This document shows, in pieces, positions 35,979-44,604 of a stretch of 64,000 nt of DNA. Made by a program: the position numbers and the translations under genes. The notes under the pieces were generated by a model. It was not told the origin of the DNA, searched no databases, and was given only the letters and a program-made list of their open reading frames with translations. The stretch comes from Paenibacillus sp. V4I3 (GTDB lineage: Bacteria > Bacillota > Bacilli > Paenibacillales > NBRC-103111). The DNA lies in contig NZ_JAUSZA010000001.1 in NCBI RefSeq assembly GCF_030817215.1, positions 7,747,501 through 7,811,500 on the forward strand. The letters are read 5' to 3'. Position 1 is the first letter of the stretch, and each line of letters starts with the position of its first letter.

Positions 35979-36878
35979 TTATGTTATTTGTTTGATATAG
36001 GAGACAAAGTGATCCACCATTGTGTATTGCAATGACGTCTCTCTGTACAACATCCAGGTGTTTCTTATAATCGGCTCGCCATTTTTACGCACCAAATTGA
36101 TTAGATGTAACCCATCCTCTGGTCTTACAAAATTGCTAGGAATAATGGCGTAGCCCAATCCATTTTTCACCATTTCTTTACAAGTTTCATAGGTATCAAC
36201 CTGCATCGTAATAAAAGGAGGCTCCGTATATCTCTCATACCACCAATCTTCAATCGTTCGGCTCAAAGAGGAATGAGATTGAACATAACTTGTAGATGAT
36301 TTGCTAGTAAGTTTAGGCACTTTATAATTAATCCTAGGTAATTCGGGCAGCCTATCTACATCGATTTTCTCTTGGGATATTATGCTAATGTTTCCTTCAT
36401 TGATCAGATATTTTTCATCAAACCATTGAAATTCCCCTCTGACTATCGCCACATGAATATCTTCAAGAAGCAGCAATTCAAATATTTCGTCACTCCAACC
36501 CGTATTCACATTGAGCTGCACTTTAGGGTAGGCATTAATAAAATTCTTTAAAATTGGAGGAAGGTTATGAAGCCCAAAATAGCTGAAGACCCCTATTCTT
36601 AAATTGCCTTTTACTTCATTTCGCATGTTTACGATATAATCTTTTGTATTTCTCAAATCAATCAGATTTTTATTGGCGTAAGTAACCAAATACTCCCCTT
36701 CGGGGGTAAGCTTAACTCCCTTTGCGCTTTTGGTAAAGATGGGGACACCAAACTCTTTCTCTATTTGATGAAGTCGATAAGTTAATGCCGGTTGTGTAAC
36801 ATATAGGCGTTCCGCTGCTTTAGTTAAGTTTTGTTCTTCCGAAATAATTTGGAGCATCAAACAATCCTTCTCGTTCAT
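35979..36878 (-). CDS. LysR-family transcriptional regulator
   Basis: 299 residues. N-terminal helix-turn-helix (LMLQIISEEQNLTKAAERLY, TQPALTYRLHQIEKEFG) and a C-terminal effector domain of the periplasmic-binding type. Located 204 bp upstream of the M20/dipeptide/arginine operon and in the same direction, so it is the obvious candidate regulator; the effector may be arginine, ornithine or a peptide. GAGGGGG lies about 5 bases upstream of the ATG. Confidence 0.92.
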   Translation of the reverse strand: MNEKDCLMLQIISEEQNLTKAAERLYVTQPALTYRLHQIEKEFGVPIFTKSAKGVKLTPEGEYLVTYANKNLIDLRNTKDYIVNMRNEVKGNLRIGVFSYFGLHNLPPILKNFINAYPKVQLNVNTGWSDEIFELLLLEDIHVAIVRGEFQWFDEKYLINEGNISIISQEKIDVDRLPELPRINYKVPKLTSKSSTSYVQSHSSLSRTIEDWWYERYTEPPFITMQVDTYETCKEMVKNGLGYAIIPSNFVRPEDGLHLINLVRKNGEPIIRNTWMLYRETSLQYTMVDHFVSYIKQIT

Positions 36879-36931
36879 GCACTTCCCCCTCGATATAGCA
36901 ATGACTTATATAAGGCAACCTATTTGAACAT

Positions 36932-37309
36932 TCAAGCATCTTCCCCTCGTGGCGTTCTAATTTCGTTAAGTTTGATTTTATAAATCTCCCCCCATTCTTT
37001 CATAGATACTATGATCGGTACTAACGTCTTTCCAAAATCGGTAAGTGAGTATTCCACTTTGGGCGGTATTTCTTTATAAACTTCTCTATGAATGATCCCG
37101 TCCCGTTCAAGCTCCCGTAACTGCAATGTAAGCATAAACTGCGTAATACCCGGATTGAGACGTCGAAATTCATTAAATCTTTTCGTTCCGTCAATGAGAT
37201 GATAGAGTATGATCCCTTTCCATTTCCCCCCGATGACGTCCAGAGTTGTCTCCACAGGGCATCCTGCCATGTTTGGACTAGCACCGTATTTGTTTCTTCG
37301 ATCTCCCAT
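36932..37309 (-). CDS. HxlR-family transcriptional regulator
   Basis: About 125 residues. CPVETTLDVIGGKWKGIILY is the family opening with the conserved Cys used for redox or electrophile sensing in YodB/CatR/HypR-type members; the winged helix runs through FNEFRRLNPGITQFMLTLQL. The frame reads back to a TTG at 37327 inside the GGAGGGAG ribosome binding site, so I start at the ATG at 37309. It is divergent from an alcohol dehydrogenase-like gene, with a palindrome between them. Confidence 0.9.
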   Translation of the reverse strand: MGDRRNKYGASPNMAGCPVETTLDVIGGKWKGIILYHLIDGTKRFNEFRRLNPGITQFMLTLQLRELERDGIIHREVYKEIPPKVEYSLTDFGKTLVPIIVSMKEWGEIYKIKLNEIRTPRGEDA

Positions 37310-37363
37310 TACCCTATCTCCCTCCAATGGTATGATTTTTAGTACTATATAATAAAATTATGC

Positions 37364-37386
37364 GTACTTCCTTAAAGTAAGTATAC
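37364..37386. promoter_or_regulatory. candidate HxlR operator
   Basis: TACTTCCTTAAAGTAAGTA (37365-37383) is palindromic at 8 of 9 position pairs and the flanks extend it (GTAC ... GTATAC). It sits between the divergent HxlR and dehydrogenase genes, close to TATAAT-like elements, where family members bind. Confidence 0.6.
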
Positions 37387-37437
37387 AACATATAATTCAA
37401 ACGTACGATATACCAACTTGAAAGGAAGAAGAAAAAT

Positions 37438-38487
37438 ATGACTAATCACCAAAAAATGAAAGCAGTCGGCGCTTACCGATATCTCCCTATATCCAATCCG
37501 GAGAGCCTTGTTGATCTGTATATTGAAAAACCGATTCCTACTGGACGCGATCTACTGGTGGAAGTAAAAGCCATCTCTGTCAACCCTGCCGACTTGGGCG
37601 TACGAGAGAAAACCAACTATGAAGAAGAATCACCTAAAATTCTTGGTTGGGATGTAGCTGGGATCGTGGAACAGGTTGGACCTGAATGTCAGTTGTTTAA
37701 ACCTGGAGATGAGATCTATTATGCGGGGAGTGTGGCTCGCCCAGGGGGTAATAGTGAATTTCACTTGGTAGATGAACAAATTGTGGGAAACAAACCGAAG
37801 AGTTTGGATTTTGCACAAGCAGCCGCTTTACCGCTTACCTCGATTACTGCCTGGGAGGGTTTATTTGATCGTTTAGGAATCCATCTCAGTGTAGAAGAAA
37901 ATAAAAATAAAAGCATACTCATTATCGGAGCAGCAGGAGGAGTAGGGTCGATTGCTACTCAACTTGCCAAATTAGCAGGTCTAACTGTAATAGGAACTGC
38001 TTCACGCCCAGAGTCAATCCAGTGGACCAAAAATCAAGGGGCAGATTTTACAATCAACCACAATAGCCATTTTGCATCGCAACTCAAGACTATTGGATTT
38101 GAGACTGTCGATTATATATTTTGCTTAAATGACACAGTACAACACTTTGCGAATATGGCAGAGGTCATAACACCCCAAGGTAAGATTTGTTCAATCGTTC
38201 CTGCAGATAAAGCCTCTTGGACGGGAAGCTTGGATATGGACCTGCTTTTTTCTAAAAGTGTCACGTTTGTATGGGAGCTCATGTTTACCCGATCCATGTT
38301 CCATACCAAAGATATCATCAAACAACACGAGTTGCTGAATGATCTGGCCGACTTAATCGATAAAGGTAAGTTAACAACCACTTTAACTGAACGCCTAGAA
38401 CCAATTAATGCAAAAAACCTACGTGCAGTACATGAAAAAATGGAATCAGGTAGATCGATAGGAAAGATTGTGCTGGAAAACTTCTAA
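37438..38487 (+). CDS. zinc-type alcohol dehydrogenase-like / quinone oxidoreductase family protein
   Basis: 349 residues. Medium-chain dehydrogenase fold: VKAISVNPADLGVRE, LGWDVAGIVEQVG, and the NADPH motif IIGAAGGVGSIATQLAKLAG. The catalytic zinc Cys set of true alcohol dehydrogenases is not present, matching the zinc-independent QOR-like 'zinc-type alcohol dehydrogenase-like' subgroup. It probably reduces quinones or enones, which would fit control by a Cys-bearing HxlR regulator divergent from it. AAGGAAGAAG precedes the ATG. Confidence 0.87.
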   Translation: MTNHQKMKAVGAYRYLPISNPESLVDLYIEKPIPTGRDLLVEVKAISVNPADLGVREKTNYEEESPKILGWDVAGIVEQVGPECQLFKPGDEIYYAGSVARPGGNSEFHLVDEQIVGNKPKSLDFAQAAALPLTSITAWEGLFDRLGIHLSVEENKNKSILIIGAAGGVGSIATQLAKLAGLTVIGTASRPESIQWTKNQGADFTINHNSHFASQLKTIGFETVDYIFCLNDTVQHFANMAEVITPQGKICSIVPADKASWTGSLDMDLLFSKSVTFVWELMFTRSMFHTKDIIKQHELLNDLADLIDKGKLTTTLTERLEPINAKNLRAVHEKMESGRSIGKIVLENF

Positions 38488-38499
38488 TAAGCTTCAAGA

Positions 38500-39468
38500 T
38501 TATGAAGGCATCTTACTGTTCGCATATGCAGCCGCCCCGATCATACCAGCTTGTCCACCTAATTTCGCTTGTTCTATCTTACAAGCATGGGAAGAAAGCT
38601 TTAAAGCATGATTTCGGGCGGTATCACGTACTGAATTTAGCAAGCGATCACCAGCTGCCGACATTCCACCACCAACTATAATTACTTCTGGATTTAATAA
38701 GTTGATTACATTCGAAAGACCGAATCCAAGAATCTTTCCTGTTTCATGCATAACCTCAATTGCAAGTGAATCTCCCAGATCGTATGCTTCTGAAATCATA
38801 TGGGCAGTAATTGCCGTCCGATCGTCTCCCACCCATTGCAATACGGTACTTGACCGCCCTTCCTCAAGCTTGTCTGTAAAGGTTTTAACCATTCCTATCG
38901 CAGACGCGTATCTCCCTAGACAGCCTGAGCTTCCACAACGACAAGGGCGACCTTCCCGGTACATATTCATATGCCCAATTTCGCCCGCGCTAGATGTTGT
39001 ACCGTAAAAAACCTTGCCATCATTTACAATACCAGATCCTAGACCAGTACCTAACGTGATCAATACCAAGTTTTTGTAACCGATGCCTGCGCCAAACAGC
39101 CATTCACCATACATATTTACCCGCACATCATTGTCGATAAAAACAGGGAAGTCAAAATTACTTTTCATTTGATTAACAACATGAATGTTTTCCCAATCTG
39201 GAAAGTTTGGTGAAAATATGGATAGACCTTCATCTGGATCAAGTAAACCAGGGATTCCCATACCCATGCACTTAATAGAAGTTTGATTGATTCCTTCGAA
39301 CGACATCATCTCTTGAACAATTTCTTTAATTCTGTTTAACACATGAGTAGGTCCTTTTGCTGCTTCCGTGGGGTCACTTCTTTCGTGAATTCTTTGAAAC
39401 TCCGTGTTGAAAATTGCGGACTTAATATTTGTTCCACCAAGATCAATTCCAATTACATATTTACTCAT
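38500..39468 (-). CDS. ROK-family sugar kinase (glucokinase-like)
   Basis: 322 residues. IGIDLGGTNIK is the phosphate-binding motif, FIDNDVRV holds the catalytic Asp, SAGEIGHMN and the zinc motif CRCGSSGCLGRYAS are complete. Phosphorylates glucose or a related hexose (N-acetylated sugars are alternatives). The ATG at 39468 is chosen for GGAG six bases upstream; the GTG at 39486 is not needed. Convergent with the dehydrogenase gene, 12 bp apart. Confidence 0.9.
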   Translation of the reverse strand: MSKYVIGIDLGGTNIKSAIFNTEFQRIHERSDPTEAAKGPTHVLNRIKEIVQEMMSFEGINQTSIKCMGMGIPGLLDPDEGLSIFSPNFPDWENIHVVNQMKSNFDFPVFIDNDVRVNMYGEWLFGAGIGYKNLVLITLGTGLGSGIVNDGKVFYGTTSSAGEIGHMNMYREGRPCRCGSSGCLGRYASAIGMVKTFTDKLEEGRSSTVLQWVGDDRTAITAHMISEAYDLGDSLAIEVMHETGKILGFGLSNVINLLNPEVIIVGGGMSAAGDRLLNSVRDTARNHALKLSSHACKIEQAKLGGQAGMIGAAAYANSKMPS

Positions 39469-39521
39469 AACTATCTCCACTCTCACATATTTTCAAATCC
39501 GATAAAACACAAACTATGAAG

Positions 39522-39593
39522 TCAAGGATAATTAAGGGATATGTCTTTCCAGTACTCCCACGCCTTTAAATACTCAGGCAGATCATGTGGGAT
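39522..39593 (-). pseudogene. possible C-terminal gene fragment
   Basis: A 23-codon frame without a start reads IPHDLPEYLKAWEYWKDIS then LNYP and stop. The composition looks protein-like and nothing else occupies 39469-39723, but I cannot name a family. Confidence 0.25.
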
Positions 39594-39723
39594 TTATGTG
39601 CCGATAAGTATGAAGAAATTGTTCCGCCAAGATAATTTGTTGCGGACGATCTATTTTCAAAACGTATTTTGCTTCGTTGTGTTCTGAAAGAACATTTTAT
39701 TTTCCCCTTATTAATATACATTC

Positions 39724-40494
39724 TTAAGTTACTTTGATTTTCAATAGTCTGGTTTTCGTGACCATGCCCGCACTCTCCAGAGTCCTCTTAGAAGCTTCGT
39801 TATAATACCAACATCCACTTACAGGCTTAATACCCTGCTTATAACACCATTTCCTTAATTGTAAAATGATGACTCTCCCAATTCCTTGCTTTCTATATGC
39901 CTCATTAGTTAACATACCTATGCTTGCTAAACCTTCGAACATCTTAGACTTCTCAACTACTCCGATTCCAAGCAACACAGCACCTTTATAGTAGGTGAAG
40001 AGTTCTCCACTGGCAATCCGCCGTTCGTATTGGTCAAGAAAATCTCCACAGATTTGTTGTATTTGTTGCAGATCTTCTAAATTAGCAGGGCCAAATGATT
40101 CATCACCTGAAACATTACTCACTATTATGTCTGCTTGATTATCTTGGAAAAAGTAAGCTTGTTTGTTGATCGTGAAGTCCTTATCTACCGCTAGGCTTAC
40201 AAATAGTTCATCGCAGGTCGGAACGAAAAGAGAGTTCACTGTATTACGTTCAAGCACTTGGCTAAACATCTTCTGCGAGTGCATTTGGTAGGGGCGGCTG
40301 ATGTAGAATTGGGTAAGAAGTTCGTTATTGTAAATAGCATAGTAACCTACTACTTTCGATCCCTCTTGGATCATGTAAAAAGTCGATGCTAGAATATGCT
40401 CCTCCAAGAAGGAATCAAAAGGTGAAGATAGCCCGTGGATATATTCTTCAATAAGATATTGAATTTCATTGATAAGACATTCTTTTGTAATCAT
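39724..40494 (-). CDS. GNAT-family N-acetyltransferase, two-part
   Basis: 256 residues. The C-terminal half is a GNAT domain with the acetyl-CoA motif AYRKQGIGRVIILQLR and a C-terminal YNEASKRTLESAGM; the N-terminal half of about 130 residues is less conserved and could be a second degenerate GNAT fold. The substrate is unknown. The ATG at 40494 follows AAAGGA by 9 bases. Stands alone. Confidence 0.85.
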   Translation of the reverse strand: MITKECLINEIQYLIEEYIHGLSSPFDSFLEEHILASTFYMIQEGSKVVGYYAIYNNELLTQFYISRPYQMHSQKMFSQVLERNTVNSLFVPTCDELFVSLAVDKDFTINKQAYFFQDNQADIIVSNVSGDESFGPANLEDLQQIQQICGDFLDQYERRIASGELFTYYKGAVLLGIGVVEKSKMFEGLASIGMLTNEAYRKQGIGRVIILQLRKWCYKQGIKPVSGCWYYNEASKRTLESAGMVTKTRLLKIKVT

Positions 40495-40570
40495 CCCAAG
40501 CCATCCTTTCATGAGCGACTATTATTAATTCCATAGTAAATGATGCATTTCATAAATTAAAGGGAAAGTA

Positions 40571-41010
40571 TTATAGAGTAGGGGACTGGTTTCCCAGTCC
40601 TCCCTCATCAAACCGTACGAGCAGTTTTCCCGCATACGGCTTTCCGATGTTCTTCACCCAGCGCAGTATTGCTGCCCCAAGCACTGACTCGTTTCAGTCC
40701 CATACGACCGAGTATCTCGGTGACCCTTCTCGGGTGCAGTTGGTCTCGCTTGTGCTTTTTGTTCCAGTACAGTGTCAGTCTACGAATAATATGCCAGTCA
40801 ACTTTTAATAGAAATTTGTTCGACATGCCTTCTTCATCACCTTTTTGGATGGAATACTTCGCAAGTCATAAAATTTCCCCGTCTTAAACAATTTCGGCAT
40901 GCGGCGGTGATGAAATCCGAGAAAGTCGAATCCCTCTTTATCCAACCACAGGTTCACAAGCTTAGACTTGTCCGTATTCATTGTCAATTCCACCCGAAGG
41001 CAACTGCTCC
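40571..41010 (-). mobile_element. 3' relic of a group II intron with its reverse transcriptase/maturase
   Basis: Minus strand. 40805-40993 encodes a maturase segment (EGFDFLGFHHRR, then IPSKKVMKKA), and 40608-40826 in another frame gives the C-terminal part (MGLKRVSAW, EEHRKAVCGK). Then comes a classical domain V (40611-40642: AGCCGTATGCGGG then CTCGTACGGTT) and a domain VI stem (GGACTGG GAAA CCAGTCC) ending near CTACTCTAT at about 40571. The catalytic RT half (YADD region), domain I and the 5' end are missing, and the ORF is frameshifted. The element is therefore dead. Confidence 0.85.
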
Positions 41011-41167
41011 TCCAAGTGCATTTCGAGATGTTCTTATTTTTCCTTTTTCCAGCCTTCTTTTAACCAATCGTAAAGTTCTAGTGATTTTGCACGAAACTTA
41101 TTCGAATCGTTACTTAGAACGACTTCTTTTTTTGCGGGGGTGCACGCCTTTGAACAGTGGAATAAAT

Positions 41168-41197
41168 AAAGAGCGGTTGCCGAAGCAACCGCTCTTT
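41168..41197. terminator. strong bidirectional terminator
   Basis: Perfect 13-bp stem AAAGAGCGGTTGC with a CGAA loop. It lies after the acetyltransferase gene at 41247. Just beside it (minus strand, about 41057-41170) a startless frame ends SLELYDWLKEGWKKEK, another possible gene relic. Confidence 0.8.
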
Positions 41198-41246
41198 CGT
41201 TCCCATTAATTAAAGGAAAATGGGATTCCCCCTGATTTTATAGCTT

Positions 41247-41708
41247 TTATATTTCCTTCATTTTCTTTTTAAAGTTGGACATAAATAAACCTTTAGTTAC
41301 TTCCATTTTTCCAATTTCACTAAATCCCTGGTCAATATATAAGTTTTTAGCTGGGGTATTATTGGCTCCCGTTGAAACAATGATCTCATGAATATGATTT
41401 TCAACCTTTTCTATGAACTGTAATAGTATTCTCCCGATTCCTTTTCGAAAGTGATTAGGGGCAACCATTAAACGATGAATGTCCAAAGTTTTTTCTTCTA
41501 TCTTATAAGATATAACTCCTGCTAATTCGTCATTAATATAATAACCAAAAAAATTCTCGCCACTCTGTTGAAGATTTTCAATATTTTCCCTCAATGGTGG
41601 TAAATCAAAAAAATTAATCAGTTGAGCTTCAACTTGGTATGATGGGATTTGGACATTTAGAACACTTTGAGCCATTTCTTTGTTGCTAATATCTATATTT
41701 CTAATCAT
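41247..41708 (-). CDS. GNAT-family N-acetyltransferase
   Basis: 153 residues. The acetyl-CoA loop is APNHFRKGIGRILLQFIE, followed by ANNTPAKNLYIDQGF, typical of compact GNAT enzymes that acetylate small molecules or protein N-termini. AAAGGAG 7 bases before the ATG. The gene is AT-richer than its neighbours. Substrate unknown. Confidence 0.88.
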   Translation of the reverse strand: MIRNIDISNKEMAQSVLNVQIPSYQVEAQLINFFDLPPLRENIENLQQSGENFFGYYINDELAGVISYKIEEKTLDIHRLMVAPNHFRKGIGRILLQFIEKVENHIHEIIVSTGANNTPAKNLYIDQGFSEIGKMEVTKGLFMSNFKKKMKEI

Positions 41709-41773
41709 ATGTACACTCCTTTATTTCACTATACCAAAATTTTTCCAAAACATTCAACTTTGGAGGCAACTAC

Positions 41774-41973
41774 ATGATAATAGGCAACCGTATTACATTG
41801 CTGCGGGAAGAACCAGGTTTGGCTCAAAAAGAGTTGGCTTGCAAAGGCGAAATATTAGAACACAAATTTGGGTGCCCTGCGTTTGTTCCCTTCTTTTCCA
41901 CTCTAGGCATCACATCTTTTTTAACTACCCGACAGATATCCCTTACGGATTCTTGATGTGGACATATACTTAA
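41774..41973 (+). pseudogene. XRE-type helix-turn-helix regulator, frameshifted and shortened
   Basis: The first frame opens IIGNRITLLREEPGLAQKEL, the start of an XRE helix-turn-helix. It then shifts to a frame reading RNIRTQIWVP and ends FFNYPTDIPYGFLMW, which resembles the FF(D/N)VSTDYLLG end of such domains. The middle of the domain is missing or scrambled. Short upstream gene remnants and the group II intron relic nearby mark this as a decaying stretch. Confidence 0.5.
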
Positions 41974-41997
41974 GAAAACCCGATGGGGAGGATGCAT

Positions 41998-42543
41998 GTG
42001 GTTATGAAATCAGACCGACTCACGATTATTATAGAAAAAGGTAATAAACGCATGATCGCAAGAACGCCGATCACTGGAATTGACAAGCTGGTGTTCGTCG
42101 TAAACCATCAATTTACCAACGCCCCCAACACGACGCAAATTGCAAGCGGTGCAGGCCGCAGCAGCGCTGCTGGCAACAACGCCGCTATTAAATCCCCGAA
42201 TACGCAGCAGCAACAGAGCGTCGGGGCCGGAGGAACAGCTAAGAACAAATGGTTGAAGGGCGCCAATGGCGGACTTTATCATGGTAATACCCGGCCCGGA
42301 ACGCGTCGTTGCGGCAAAGAAATTGTCATTGTCCTTAATGATCAGATCGTCAAGCTTCCCAGAAATGCCGCTAACGCCTCGGCTACCCAGGTGGCAAGCG
42401 GAGGCGGAAGATACAGTACGAGCGGGACTAACTCTGCAATTGAAAGTGCAGGAACCAAACAGCAGCACGCTGTCGGTGGAGGCGGAACTGCTTTGAATAA
42501 ATGGATTAGCAAGGGCAGGAAGAAAAGAGGAGCACCCGCTTAG
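41998..42543 (+). CDS. uncharacterised Gly/Asn/Gln-rich protein with an internal duplication
   Basis: About 181 residues, basic, no signal peptide or membrane segment. Residues 46-88 (TQIASGAGRSS ... NKWLKG) and 130-173 (TQVASGGGRYS ... NKWISKG) are clear repeats: ASG(A/G)GR, N(A/S)AI, QQ(S/H)(A/S)V, GG(T)A, NKW. Each is preceded by a hydrophobic strand (KLVFVVNHQ; EIVIVLNDQ), so the duplication unit is about 75 residues. I do not recognise the family. GGGGAGG at 41985-41991 favours the GTG at 41998 or the ATG at 42004. A GAGGAGC/GCTCCTC stem at 42527-42553 overlaps the stop. Confidence 0.7.
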   Translation: MVMKSDRLTIIIEKGNKRMIARTPITGIDKLVFVVNHQFTNAPNTTQIASGAGRSSAAGNNAAIKSPNTQQQQSVGAGGTAKNKWLKGANGGLYHGNTRPGTRRCGKEIVIVLNDQIVKLPRNAANASATQVASGGGRYSTSGTNSAIESAGTKQQHAVGGGGTALNKWISKGRKKRGAPA

Positions 42544-42606
42544 TAAGCTCCTCTACTCTCGTTTCTCTTTAGTTTAATCGCTTTTTACAACACAAATGCC
42601 TACTCT

Positions 42607-43218
42607 TTACTGGTTAACCATCGGTTTGTCCCAGGAAATTAGGTAACGGTAATAGAAACGGCGTCGGATAATTGCCCCTGGAAGCACCTCATGTGCCGCT
42701 TGGCGAATCTCGATTAATGACTCTTTAGGATCTGCAATCCGAACACTCGGATCTTGCATCCCGCCATGAAGTCGGTCCATGACACGGATTGGGAGAACAA
42801 GAAGTCCGGAGATGACAAAATCCATAATAGATTTGTCAGCTGCTATACCAACTATGAGGAGCCGCCCGCCAGGTGCGAGAACTTGGCGCATTTTTAACAG
42901 TGCGCTTCTCAATTCCATATGGTGCAAAGTCGCTACACAGATGACCGTAGAATAACGTTCCTCTTGAGAAGGGACTGGCATGGCGAGGAAGTCACCGTTT
43001 ACGAGCGACACATTTGATGTTGCAGCAAATCGCATTTGCGCACGCTCAATAACTTTCGTATCGGGGTCGATACCGATAACTTGTTGAGCGAAAGGCGCAA
43101 GGCGTTGAAGTAGTAATCCGTCACCACACCCGATGTCGAGCACTCGTCCGCCGCGTACCTTTGCGTTTTCAACTAACTCTTCGTGAAATGCAGTATTGTG
43201 ATTCCAATATTTCTCCAT
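42607..43218 (-). CDS. class I SAM-dependent methyltransferase
   Basis: 203 residues. VLDIGCGDGLLLQRL is motif I (SAM binding), VIGIDPD motif II, ICVATLHHME motif III, and LAPGGRLLIVGI motif IV/V. A small-molecule methyltransferase of the UbiE/YcgJ sort; acceptor unknown. The ATG at 43218 lies 11 bases after AAGGGAG; a GTG at 43230 would touch that site. Single gene. Confidence 0.87.
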   Translation of the reverse strand: MEKYWNHNTAFHEELVENAKVRGGRVLDIGCGDGLLLQRLAPFAQQVIGIDPDTKVIERAQMRFAATSNVSLVNGDFLAMPVPSQEERYSTVICVATLHHMELRSALLKMRQVLAPGGRLLIVGIAADKSIMDFVISGLLVLPIRVMDRLHGGMQDPSVRIADPKESLIEIRQAAHEVLPGAIIRRRFYYRYLISWDKPMVNQ

Positions 43219-43362
43219 TGCTATATTCACTCCCTTACTCTTTCGATCGTAGATTATACCTCAAGCCTCTCAGTATAGACACTTTAATTATTACAAAGTT
43301 TCATTTTTGGGTATTTTATCCACGAGATAACTTTAAGTACCTATCCTGCCAGTTAGCTTAAT

Positions 43363-43405
43363 AAAAACAAGGAGCAACTGCAATAGCAGATCTACTCCTT
43401 GTTTT
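43363..43405. terminator. composite terminator-like hairpin, member B of a dispersed family
   Basis: AAAACAAGGAG pairs with CTCCTTGTTTT and an inner CTGC/GCAG stem is enclosed. It overlaps the stop of the minus-strand DUF1835-type gene and resembles 49951-49992 and 25081-25121. Confidence 0.75.
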
Positions 43406-44243
43406 GTTCAACTATAGTTTCCGAAGTTTCCGACTTAAATCTATGAATCCATAATGGCTTAAGCATATACAAACGCATAGAAGCGAGAGATCCCTGGTAT
43501 GTAAACACATTCCTTTGTATTAAGCAACGAATTCGCCACTCGATGAACCCATCGTCAATTCGCTGTTTCTGACTTACAGCATAGAAAAAACCATCGCTTT
43601 TAAGATGAAATTTTTCCGGAGAAATTCTTTTAGCTCTGTCTATTATTTCCCGGTCAAAATAATCTACGGGGACCGTTTCGACTTGACGGGTCTTACGTAT
43701 TCTAAGGATGCCGTTGTCCTCAAGGAGCTGTTTCCAATTCGTTACATATCGATCCCAAACATGCGGGGTAATAACTTTCGCATCTTCCATTAGCGGAAAC
43801 AATTTCTCTGGTGAGACTTCTCCAGTAGAGCGTGGTCTGAACTTGCCATATCTCTTGTAATAAGCTTGGGAAACGCTGACAAACGATACAGGAATTGAAT
43901 ATGGCAAATTAGCCAATAAACACATAAAACCTGTTTGTTCTGTTGAGCTGTCGCCCACCCAAAATAAGAGCGAGTCATCATCAGTGAGTAAACTCGCCCA
44001 TCCGCTGAAATTTTTATATGAATCACGCAGATATGGAATATATTCGGTTTTGTCTTCTTCATTTAAAATTTGCTCCCACCAATTAAGGCGAAATGATTGA
44101 ACACTATCCAGAAATATATTTCCAAGCGGACCCAACATTAAGTCATCTTCCATAGCTATGATTTGTTCAGTTATTTGATTTATTTTAAATGCTTGTCTAA
44201 GCGTTCCACGGGTTGATGCCCCAAAAACAATATGAGTCCTCAT
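43392..44243 (-). CDS. DUF1835/DUF3658-type protein
   Basis: 283 residues. THIVFGASTRGTLRQAF at the N-terminus and AMEDDLMLGPLGNI are the marks of DUF1835; the C-terminal part (RQVETVPVDYFDREIIDRAK and GFIEWRIRCLI) matches DUF3658. The function of this pairing is unknown. The ATG at 44243 is preceded by GGAGG eight bases upstream. The gene stands alone and ends inside a hairpin terminator. Confidence 0.8.
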   Translation of the reverse strand: MRTHIVFGASTRGTLRQAFKINQITEQIIAMEDDLMLGPLGNIFLDSVQSFRLNWWEQILNEEDKTEYIPYLRDSYKNFSGWASLLTDDDSLLFWVGDSSTEQTGFMCLLANLPYSIPVSFVSVSQAYYKRYGKFRPRSTGEVSPEKLFPLMEDAKVITPHVWDRYVTNWKQLLEDNGILRIRKTRQVETVPVDYFDREIIDRAKRISPEKFHLKSDGFFYAVSQKQRIDDGFIEWRIRCLIQRNVFTYQGSLASMRLYMLKPLWIHRFKSETSETIVEQNKE

Positions 44244-44468
44244 TAATATTTCCTCCAAACGGATGACATGGTTTATTTCTCATTATATCCGTTTTAATCC
44301 GAATAATAGTCGTTGAAGTAATCTGCCCGTCGTTAATAGCATTTTTTTTCCTATTTGAACTGCTTATATTTTTAATGAATTCAGATATTTGGTCTATACC
44401 CTCCATCCAAAAACCATAACAAGCTGTTGCATCTCCCTCAGGCGATGTGACATGCGTCTTTTCGGCTG

Positions 44469-44569
44469 TTACTTTTCTTCCAGAAACGCAACTTCTTCAG
44501 GTGTTAACTTAATTGAAAGAGCCTACCGCATTTTCGAGATGAGCGGAGGCTATCGTGTCAATCATTAGG
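44469..44569 (-). pseudogene. C-terminal relic of an aldo/keto reductase
   Basis: One frame reads AHLENAVGSF and stops; the adjacent frame continues IKLTPEEVAFLEEK and stops. Together they match the aldo/keto reductase C-terminus as seen in the intact gene at 50042-51019 (NHLEDAVAALSVKL). No other part of the gene remains between 44244 and 44604, and I see nothing else in that 361-bp gap. Confidence 0.6.
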
Positions 44570-44604
44570 TCCGCTCCCAATCAGTGCTTCTGTTACATTC
44601 ACAT

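Noticed and set aside
44197..44406. Minus-strand 69-codon frame
   Set aside because: It overlaps the start of the DUF1835-type gene in another frame and lacks a ribosome binding site.
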